Positions 53,444 through 61,659 of a stretch of 64,000 nucleotides of DNA are shown here, piece after piece; the stretch's first letter is position 1, and each line of letters begins with the position of its first letter. The stretch is from Clostridia bacterium (lineage in GTDB: Bacteria; Bacillota; Clostridia; Peptostreptococcales; Anaerovoracaceae): positions 62,001-126,000 of the forward strand of contig CAJTER010000008.1 in NCBI GenBank assembly GCA_910575405.1. Direction: 5' to 3'. The position numbers were made by a program, and so were the translations under genes. The notes beneath the pieces are model-generated. The model was given only the letters and a program-made list of their open reading frames with translations, was not told where the DNA came from and did no database searches.

Positions 53444-55997
53444 AGAAGCCAAAGTCATCGGCAAACGCAATATCCATAACGATTTCATGGCGAAGAACCT
53501 CAATACCGTTCTTATCATCATAAGCAACCAAGTAATATTTCCGTGATTTATTGTACTGCTTGTTCTTAAAATTAAAGCGGAGTCTAAACATACGCTTCGT
53601 TGTGTCCTTATCCTTTTTATCTGCAATAACGATATTTTCATTGGAGATCTTCTCGTTATTTTCAGAAACAAAAAAAACTCGATAACTGTTTTCCTTAACA
53701 ATATCACTAACAGGCTCTGTCTGAACAAAATCCAATGTAGTTATGAGATTGGTAATCTTGGTTGTAAGACTGACAAGTGCAATCTCCGCCAAACTTGTTT
53801 CCTTTTTACCCTTATCAACTTTCACGTCAAGCATTGGTACAAGCATTTCCTGCGGTGAGCATCCACCGTGAACAAAGTTTTGTCCCGCGCCGCTGACTTT
53901 GAAAATATCAGAAGCAAGAGGAAACGATATGATACGTTCATCATCATTTCCCAAAACGTTACCGATTGTTGTCCGGCAAACACCATCCGCGTCAACACCC
54001 TCCGTTGATATGGAGTAACGCTGTCCAACTCGATTTGTCTTTGAAGCTGCTCCAACAATTTTGTCTGTAGTCTGAATTTTATCCCGCTTATAAATAAATC
54101 CGTGGTCTGCCGTTATGATAAAATGATAGGTATTCGCCTGCGAAGCGATCCTCTTTATCAATGTATAAATCTCATTGATTGCTTCTTCACAAGCGATAAA
54201 AACTTCATTCTCAGAAGCTGCTTTATCCCCACGGGCATCCACCTGATTATGATAGATATACACAGCATCCTGTCCGGTAAATACGGAGCGAAGGTCCGCC
54301 CGCTTCATATTTTTCAATGAGTCAAATGGAACGCATTTGCTGTTTTCTTTATATGCCCTCAGAATCGCTTCTCTCTGCTCGGTCGAAGCACACACTTTTC
54401 CGTCTACCAGCACGTCATAAGAATCATTATATTCTATCTTCCTATGTGGAAGCAGCGAAGCCATTCCCAAAGGTGTATAAGAGGGAAGAACCCCTTGCAT
54501 TGCGTTAATGGAAGCAGTACATTTTTCATCTGCCTGCAGCTTTTCAAACAATGTATGCACTGCTTCATAGCGAAGCGCATCGGAAATAATGACTGCTACT
54601 CTGTCCTTAGAGTAATGAATATACTTTGCGAAGAACTCTCTCTGCTTTACAATCCCTGTTTCTGCGTCTGCAAATTCATTATTCCAGTTGACTGTGATTT
54701 GGTTCAGATACTCATTCGTGTAAATATTCTCAACCAGCTCTCTGATTTTCTCAAACTTCGTTGTATCTTCTATGCTGTCAAAATAAAAATAAAAGTACCT
54801 ATAATAACGGTCCATCTTATAGGTTGACTCGGTGTATTCTTTAACCAGGTTTTTGATACCGCTGACGGGCTGATATTTGCCGCCAGCAATCATGTGATAC
54901 GCATTTTCAAGAATAAAATACTCCCTGCGTAAATCCCTTCCGAAATGGTTCTTTCTTCGTTCGGCGCAGAGTACCGATATCGCCTTCTCATTTAATTTTG
55001 CACCAATATCTTCATTCTCAAGCCTTCCGATAACCCAATCAATGAGAAGTTCATCAACACCTGCAAAAATATTGCAATCGACAAGCGCCTCCACGTCCAT
55101 CTTTTCAAGATAAGTTCTGGCATTGATCGCGTTGTATATATTCTCTGAAATCTCATCAAAACAAGAGCGATACAGATAACTGTTCATCAGGTTGTCCATA
55201 AACGCTATGATGTTGCCTGACTTGTAGGAAACAAATGATTTCCAGGCCTGCGGCATATCCGCATGAATACACTTAGAAACATATGTAACAAACATGGTGA
55301 TGAGGAGTTTCTCAAGGGTTGGCTTGGAGTCGTTATATCCAAATGCCGCATCTGCCTGCTGCCAAAAAGCTGCCAGCAAATCGTACTTTTCAAACTCAGC
55401 AAGATACTCATTATCGACCAGCCCGTCACAACCCTGGCTGTCTTCTCTTCCGCTTTCAGTGGAATTCACCTTATCTGTTAAAATGGAACGCAGCACTTCT
55501 TCAAAAGAAGCTGTTTTATTCTTACAGAGCACGCTCATGAGAGCAATCTCAATCGTATTTTTGTTGAAGTTCTCAATCTCCAAATCATAGAACTTTTGTG
55601 TTCGGTCCTTATTGGCAAAGAATTTAATATAACGCTGAATAACAGGCTTGTACCGTTCATCAATACCTAAATCAAGAGTAAGGAGCGAAGCCCTGTCAGC
55701 AAAAAATTCTTTGGAATATCGGATTGTATCCGCAAGATGGTTATCCCTTACCTGCGGTTTCGCAAAGGGAGCATAAACAAGGTAATTGGTTGTCGTATCC
55801 TCTCGCTCCAGGAAGTATTTGATGTAAAACTGATTATCCGGCTCAAGGTGCAGAACCTTTGCGTTCTCCAGTTCTATACTGTCAATATCCTCCTGAAACT
55901 CCGCATTGGCATCATACCAAAATACAAGTTTACGGACATCTCTCGCAAATTCATTATTTAATTTGTCTGTGATTTGTTTTAAGTTTAGTTCTGCCAT
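53436..55997 (-). CDS. pglZ: BREX-1 phosphatase-like protein PglZ
   Basis: A PglZ-domain protein of the alkaline-phosphatase superfamily, required for BREX defence. It has about 853 residues. DRVAVIISDALRYEA holds the metal-binding Asp of the family, and FIITADHGFIYKRD the second Asp-His pair. The start at 55997 (MAELNLKQITDKL) follows GGAGATTGCT; another ATG four codons earlier is possible. The C-terminus ends DDFGFFS, and its stop codon lies in sequence that reads as the neighbouring pseudogene, so the last residue or two may be altered. No brxL follows. Confidence 0.93.
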   Translation of the reverse strand: MAELNLKQITDKLNNEFARDVRKLVFWYDANAEFQEDIDSIELENAKVLHLEPDNQFYIKYFLEREDTTTNYLVYAPFAKPQVRDNHLADTIRYSKEFFADRASLLTLDLGIDERYKPVIQRYIKFFANKDRTQKFYDLEIENFNKNTIEIALMSVLCKNKTASFEEVLRSILTDKVNSTESGREDSQGCDGLVDNEYLAEFEKYDLLAAFWQQADAAFGYNDSKPTLEKLLITMFVTYVSKCIHADMPQAWKSFVSYKSGNIIAFMDNLMNSYLYRSCFDEISENIYNAINARTYLEKMDVEALVDCNIFAGVDELLIDWVIGRLENEDIGAKLNEKAISVLCAERRKNHFGRDLRREYFILENAYHMIAGGKYQPVSGIKNLVKEYTESTYKMDRYYRYFYFYFDSIEDTTKFEKIRELVENIYTNEYLNQITVNWNNEFADAETGIVKQREFFAKYIHYSKDRVAVIISDALRYEAVHTLFEKLQADEKCTASINAMQGVLPSYTPLGMASLLPHRKIEYNDSYDVLVDGKVCASTEQREAILRAYKENSKCVPFDSLKNMKRADLRSVFTGQDAVYIYHNQVDARGDKAASENEVFIACEEAINEIYTLIKRIASQANTYHFIITADHGFIYKRDKIQTTDKIVGAASKTNRVGQRYSISTEGVDADGVCRTTIGNVLGNDDERIISFPLASDIFKVSGAGQNFVHGGCSPQEMLVPMLDVKVDKGKKETSLAEIALVSLTTKITNLITTLDFVQTEPVSDIVKENSYRVFFVSENNEKISNENIVIADKKDKDTTKRMFRLRFNFKNKQYNKSRKYYLVAYDDKNGIEVLRHEIVMDIAFADDFGFFS

Positions 55998-56009
55998 AGC
56001 AATCTCCAT

Positions 56010-56855
56010 TTATTCTCCAACTTCATCATCTGGTACACTCAAATCTGTCATATTACATTGTTCAGAAATTAGCTGAAGTAATGCAAGCCCTAATGAAGTG
56101 ATACTATACCTATCTGTAGATTGTATTTTTTTGAATCTTGGTAACTTGACCCCCTTTGGCTTCTCCGAAGAAAAGTCCTTATAAAATTTTTGCAAGAAAT
56201 CAATTATGATTTTCTGGTTTTGTTCACTCAATTCCTCATTCTTACTTTTCAACAACCCAAATCTAAATAGTTTTTCTTTTATATGTCTAAGTTGGTCATA
56301 ATCAAATTCAGAATTGAATGGTGTAATAGGCTCTGTTTTATCCGAGTTTCTCCAATCATAATTTTTCAACACTCGTATATCTATATCATTTAGTTCAGAA
56401 ATAGTTTTGAAAAACATCAATGTCATATCTAAATTCGCATTTTCAGTCTGCAATAAATTAACATAGCCATTCACGCTATATTGAACTTTTGATGGCTGAA
56501 TTTCGTCTACAATACTATCTAAAAGCATTTCACTTGATTGTTCAATAAAATCTCTGCCTTCAACTGTCTTTTGTAATTCATCAATTCTACTGCTCAATAC
56601 TTCCTGATTTGTAACAAGATGATTTAGCATAGTTGACACATTACGTTCTAACCTATTTTGTTTATAGGATAATCTTATACTATTAACTCGTGGGAAAACT
56701 GCACCAACCAAATCTCCTACAAGATTTGCAATGCCTTCAGACACTAAAGTTTTTCCGTATGTTTTAACAATTTGCGGAAAAACATCACTTAATGCAAAAT
56801 CGCCAGTTTCACCTCCAGTTGCTTTAACCAAATCTAGTAGCTTTTTTTCTCCCAT
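56010..56855 (-). CDS. unrecognised accessory protein inside the BREX locus
   Basis: A 281-residue protein I do not recognise. Residues about 35-60 form a glycine/hydrophobic stretch (LVGDLVGAVFPRVNSI) that could touch a membrane. Next comes a basic helix (SYKQNRLERNVSTMLNH) and a probable coiled coil to residue 100. The C-terminal half has LNDIDIRVLKNYDWRN and HIKEKLFRFGLLKSKNEEL, resembling a winged helix or small helical domain. It is AT-rich, starts after GAGGAGGAACGG, and sits between pglX and pglZ, where many BREX loci carry extra defence genes. Gene spacing (10 and 12 bp) shows it belongs to the operon. Confidence 0.75.
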   Translation of the reverse strand: MGEKKLLDLVKATGGETGDFALSDVFPQIVKTYGKTLVSEGIANLVGDLVGAVFPRVNSIRLSYKQNRLERNVSTMLNHLVTNQEVLSSRIDELQKTVEGRDFIEQSSEMLLDSIVDEIQPSKVQYSVNGYVNLLQTENANLDMTLMFFKTISELNDIDIRVLKNYDWRNSDKTEPITPFNSEFDYDQLRHIKEKLFRFGLLKSKNEELSEQNQKIIIDFLQKFYKDFSSEKPKGVKLPRFKKIQSTDRYSITSLGLALLQLISEQCNMTDLSVPDDEVGE

Positions 56856-56865
56856 CCGTTCCTCC

Positions 56866-58506
56866 TCAAATCTTCGCTAAAATCTGCATTTTCTTTCCAT
56901 CGGCAGTCTGCACCTTTTCGTAATTGACCTTTACACCATCATCAAGGTCAATATTAATACGTGAAAGAGCCAAGTGAGCAATTTTAGCATCATAGTCTTT
57001 GGTTTCCTTAATCTGCTTCTGAAGCTTTTCCTTACGCTTCGTAGCATTAGAAATTTCCTTGTTATTGCGACTGTTTTCGATGATTTCCTGCATACGCTCA
57101 ACTTCTTTTTCATATACACGCTGCATACGGTGCAGGTACTCAACCCGCATATTCCCCGTTGTATCCGCGTTCCAACGGTGCATATAAACGAGAGCCTTAA
57201 ATCCGTTCTGCTTGCCACTATTAAAGAGCCAGTAAATCGGACGTTTCTGATAAGTCTTGATATGGTCTTTGATAAAGTCAGTCAGGAAGTAATTTCGGAT
57301 TACTTCGCGGCTTGTTTTTCCCTTATTTCCGAGCACATTGGCGATAAAATCAAGATTTTCTTCAAGCGTATCCTCGCCATAGACTTTTTTGAGCCAGGCA
57401 CAGAACAGGCCAACAATATCATCTTCAAAATATTCTTCATCCGTAATCGGGATACAGTTATCCTCATCAGGGATAAAGGTCTTGTACTTGCTATCATCCC
57501 ATTCTCCCCCTGCATAAGCGATACCATCTATGTCAAGAGAATAGCGGCCAAACATACAGCCAACTGCGTATGAAACCAAACTCTTAATATCTCGCTGTAA
57601 ATCTGCTTTGCGAACTGTAACATCTTTATCCTCTACCTCTGGTGTTAATTCGTCCTGCAAACCGTAAATATCGATGAATATACGGTTAAGTTCTTCTTCG
57701 TTGACTTTAAGCTGGTTAAAGCGATTATGGCATTCCTTTGACCAGGTTTCAAAAGATGCTGATACAGTAGTAGAAGTATAGCAAAGCAACGGATGCTTTC
57801 TGAAATCCCAAGAAGTTTCAAAAGAGTCCCAATCATCCTTACAAAATTCAATATTCTGCTTTACACACTTTTCAACTGCCTCTTTTTCATCATTCATAAT
57901 AATAGGCACTCTTGATATAGGTCCCTCATGATAATCAAGTGTAGGCGAAAGGACTAATAACATATTACTCACAATTTTAGTATTCATTAGTCCTAATATA
58001 TACAATAAATTATTTTCGTCTTTCATGAAGCAAACAGATCCTTTGCTCTCGAATAAGAATCCTTTAGGGCTGTACCTCATTGACAATTTGCCACTAGCTA
58101 AAGAACTCCAAGTTATTCCTTGCCTGAAATAATATTGTGGATTTCTTATTACAGACCCCCTAAACTCTATCATTTCTTTTCCATCGAACTGCCAATTGGC
58201 CAAATAGTTATTATTTCCATACCATCTTCTAAAAGAACCACCTTTATTACAAGGGAACCATTTTTTTCCAGATTGGTTAGCTAGTTCCCTGTTTCCCATT
58301 CCAAAACCAATTTTTGTTAAATCAACTTCATACCAAAATTTTAAAAAAGTATCATTATTTCCAGTTGCAAAGCCTTGTTTTGGATAAGCATAATCACCAA
58401 GGAGCGAAGATTCAAATGCTTTTATCACCTGTTTCCCAACCCAATATGCTACGGGTGACCCAGGGATTCGAGGGAAATCAGACTGTCCTGTAATATAACG
58501 ATTCAA
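56866..58506 (-). pseudogene. pglX: PglX C-terminal fragment (target-recognition part)
   Basis: The C-terminal part (about 546 codons) of the BREX-1 adenine methyltransferase PglX. It begins at a TTG with NRYITGQSDF and the conserved IPGSPVAYWVGKQV, continues through RKHPLLCYTSTTV-type target-recognition sequence (WDFRKHPLL), and ends with a coiled C-terminus (YLHRMQRVYEKEVERMQEII). It overlaps the N-terminal fragment by 29 bases in a different frame, and no ribosome binding site precedes it. The piece that should join the two, including NPPY, is missing. Confidence 0.9.
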
Positions 58507-59773
58507 GCGCCGACTCTGACATTTCTTTGCTGCTCTTAATAAAGCAAAGGTTTGGTTCTATTGTTTCAGTCAAAATTCTACGGTTATACTGGCGAGCTTT
58601 CATCATCACAGCAAAATATGCAAGCTGGTATGCACGCTTATCTATATCTATACCGAAGATGTTATTCTCCAAAATACTACGGGCAGCATCTCTCTGTGTA
58701 TACCCATAGCTTTCATAAATCTGCATAAGCACATCAAAGGCGTATACGAGAATATGGCCACTTCCCATACACGGGTCAATTATCTTAATGCTTTCAGGTG
58801 TTAAAGCTTTATATGTTGCTTTAATTTTTTCAAGGTTCGCCATAACTTCCGGCTCTTGCTCCGCTTCATCAATATAATACTTCCAACTATCTTTCAGAGA
58901 ATTATCAGAGTGTCCTTCTACCCAAATTCTTCCCAAAGAGTTTTCCACCATATAGCGAACAATCCAGTCGGGAGTAAAAAGCTGTGTAGCCGCCGGAATT
59001 TCTTCTTTTGATATTTTCTTTCCATTTGGTCTTGCAAATACTGCCGCCTTCGGTTCAATATTATAGTATTGATACATCCAACCGATAATCTCTACCTGAC
59101 CTTCTTTTTCAATGTTAAAGTCATCCTCATCAACATCGTGGACAAGACGATACACAACATCGTCTTTATCTGTAAAAGAAATCGTAAGAAGCAACTCTGA
59201 GTAATCATCTGTCTCTTCAAACAATTCCGGCAGAATATTATGCAATTTATTGCATTGCTTGATGAAAAGCATGCGAAACAGCTCGTCCAATTTATTCTCA
59301 TCCTTCAATTGAATAATTTTATCCTGCTCATATGATGTAAATTCCAAATCTGTATCAAAGGGCGTTGTTACAAAATCAGGCTCGTTCTTTGCCTTATTCT
59401 CAGACGAAAGTACACGAACTCCTGAAGGCAGATAATCATTTACCTCCATAAAACGAATAGCGATCAGGCGGTTGAACCAAGTGTAAGCAACTTCTTCAAC
59501 CACATATTGAAATACTTCTTTATAGTTTTGTATATCTTTTTCTTTATGCTTAATAGCCCCCACCAAAGCACTACGCTGCGAAATTTCCTTTCCAGAAATT
59601 TCAACATAATCTTTTGTGCCTATATCATAAAAATGTAGGTCATTCGTTGACTGTGGCAGTTTTTCAGCAATTCCATTTTCAGTAATCCCAAGCATACCTG
59701 CCTTATATGTAATATCCGCTATGAGTTTCTGTCTTGCCCATACCGCAAAGTTTTTAATCGCTGTTTTATTCAT
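58478..59773 (-). pseudogene. pglX: PglX N-terminal fragment (methyltransferase motif I only)
   Basis: The N-terminal 431 codons of PglX. The start MNKTAIKNFAVWARQKL at 59773 fits the family. FTPDWIVRYMVENSLG precedes the AdoMet-binding motif DPCMGSGHILVYAFD (about residues 333-347), and IFGIDIDKRAYQLAYFA follows. The frame runs to NLCFIKSSKEMSESALE and then ends in YYRTV and a stop. A full PglX of about 1200 residues would continue with some 250 residues carrying NPPY before the C-terminal fragment. The methyltransferase should therefore be inactive. Confidence 0.9.
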
Positions 59774-59939
59774 CTCAGGATTTTTCCCTCTCTTTTTATT
59801 TGATAAAATTCTCAATCTATTGCAGTAACATATCCTTCGCTGTCGCCTTGTATCGTAAAAGTGAACACTTCGATTTACATAAATTCCCTCCTACATCAAC
59901 GTCCGGATTGGATAATTTATTGGGTAATCATTGGGTAAA

Positions 59940-61637
59940 TTATTTCTTTAATACCCAATTAGCCAATCTTTTATTATCCGAATCAGTAGTAATAATTCCT
60001 TCATTTTTCAACTTTTTAAGCAAATTTTTCACTTTTGATTCCTTTTGCTTATCATCAAGGGTATCAGGTAACTTGTCTTTTAATAATTGGATAAAGTCTT
60101 TCTTTTTACCTGATTGATAGGTTTCCAGGTAACTGATGATCCATTTGCGATATGCATCTTCCTCAAAGCCTTTATTTTTTACATATTGGGCCTTTTCATC
60201 AATGCTTTCCGCAACTTTAGCGGAAATGTAGACATTTGGCATTTTGCCTTCTATTACACCTAATTTTCTTAAATACTTTGCCGCTTCCTTTGTGATTTCC
60301 TTATGTTTTTGTATTCTGTCAATGAGAAATACAGTTTCGATATCAAAATCCGGATTCTCAAATAACACCCTTGAATAATTATCATCAATGACCTTGCCAT
60401 ATACGACAACTTCTATTTTATTATATGTTGAAAAATTATAGTCTGGTAATGGAAAATATTTTTCTTGTTGTATTCTGAACACCTTACGAATACCCATGGA
60501 CTGCGTATCAATCATGTTGAACTTAACCATTGTTTCTGCCAATAATTGATTACGATAAAACGGAGGATTATAATTTCTCTGCAAAGCCGCTTCAATGGTT
60601 CCTGGCAAAAATGTGCCGGGATTCGTAAGCACGATTCTGTCCTCAAATTCATTAAGATAAATTCTGCCTCCGATTGTATAATCAGAATGAGCCATACAAT
60701 TGTTCAGAAGCTCACGAAGAAGCCACATATCATACTGCTTCGTTTCTGTAGGAAAAAGAGTGAGTTGATTTGGCATATATCGATACGTCAAATTTCTTAT
60801 TTTTCCAAACATTCTGTCGCTTAAAGTAATAAACGGAATTTTGAATATTTCATAATCCTTCACGTCGTCTTTAGCGTCATAAAGTCTCCAGGATGCTTCA
60901 GGCACGGCATTAAATAAATAATCAAAATCCTCATTGCCTAAAAGCAGCATTGCTGCGTTGGTTATCTTCCCATTTAATAGTAGCTTTGTTTTTGTAAGAA
61001 ATTCTTCGTCTGTCATATTATCTACTTCTTCCGTAATATGAGGACGATTCATTTTCTCTTTATATTTTTCCCGCGCAATAGCGATAGCATTTTTATCTAA
61101 ATGCTCAATTGTTGCATCAGGGATAATCTGCTTTGACCAGTCTTTCTTTTCCTGACCCCGAATTCGATCCTGTTCTTCAATAGATAATGCGCCTAATGAT
61201 TCACCGTTTCTTCCGTAATAATGGTCGTTCCAACCTGTTGGAATTGCTGTTGCCGCGGCCGGTATCTGAAACATTATTACACGTTTTTCTTCGTCATCTG
61301 CAATCGGATACAGCTCATATATTTCAATGAAGGATATGCTGCCAGTAGTATTCATTGAAATTTCCTGCTTTAAGGTATCCAAACCTTTTGTATTGCGGTA
61401 GTCTGTTCCGACAATCTTTTTATCCTTATTGCGCACTCCAAAGACAAGCCATCCAAACTGCAAGCTTTTCAGATTTGCCTCATTACTGATTGCCGAAAAA
61501 TACCTGCCGATTTTTTCTTTATCATAATCATGATTGGCTTCCTTAAATTCAACAACCTCGTTTTCCCAATTTTTTATTAGGCTTTCAAGTGCCAGATATT
61601 TGTCTGCATTTTCATCTTTTTTATCAAAGGTAAACAT
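59940..61637 (-). CDS. AlbA_2/COG2865-type ATP-binding regulator of the BREX locus
   Basis: A protein of about 565 residues. The N-terminus (about 10-135) is an AlbA_2 (Schlafen-type) domain with WENEVVEFKEANHDYDKEKI and FGVRNKDKKIVG. A GHKL-type ATPase-like domain lies around 290-380 (LLRELLNNCMAHSDYTIGG). The C-terminus holds winged-helix segments (HKEITKEAAKYLRKLGVIEG). COG2865-like proteins are often found in BREX and other defence loci, probably as regulators. The ATG at 61637 (MFTFDKK), 22 bases after the brxC stop, is preferred over one at 61673. It lies between brxC and pglX. Confidence 0.82.
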   Translation of the reverse strand: MFTFDKKDENADKYLALESLIKNWENEVVEFKEANHDYDKEKIGRYFSAISNEANLKSLQFGWLVFGVRNKDKKIVGTDYRNTKGLDTLKQEISMNTTGSISFIEIYELYPIADDEEKRVIMFQIPAAATAIPTGWNDHYYGRNGESLGALSIEEQDRIRGQEKKDWSKQIIPDATIEHLDKNAIAIAREKYKEKMNRPHITEEVDNMTDEEFLTKTKLLLNGKITNAAMLLLGNEDFDYLFNAVPEASWRLYDAKDDVKDYEIFKIPFITLSDRMFGKIRNLTYRYMPNQLTLFPTETKQYDMWLLRELLNNCMAHSDYTIGGRIYLNEFEDRIVLTNPGTFLPGTIEAALQRNYNPPFYRNQLLAETMVKFNMIDTQSMGIRKVFRIQQEKYFPLPDYNFSTYNKIEVVVYGKVIDDNYSRVLFENPDFDIETVFLIDRIQKHKEITKEAAKYLRKLGVIEGKMPNVYISAKVAESIDEKAQYVKNKGFEEDAYRKWIISYLETYQSGKKKDFIQLLKDKLPDTLDDKQKESKVKNLLKKLKNEGIITTDSDNKRLANWVLKK

Positions 61638-61659
61638 GTGACTTCCCCCACCGTTCCTT

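Noticed and set aside
56866-59773. The two pglX pieces as a genuine two-subunit methyltransferase (separate M and S proteins)
   Set aside because: The first piece lacks NPPY, the pieces overlap out of frame without a ribosome site for the second, and together they match one PglX with its middle missing.
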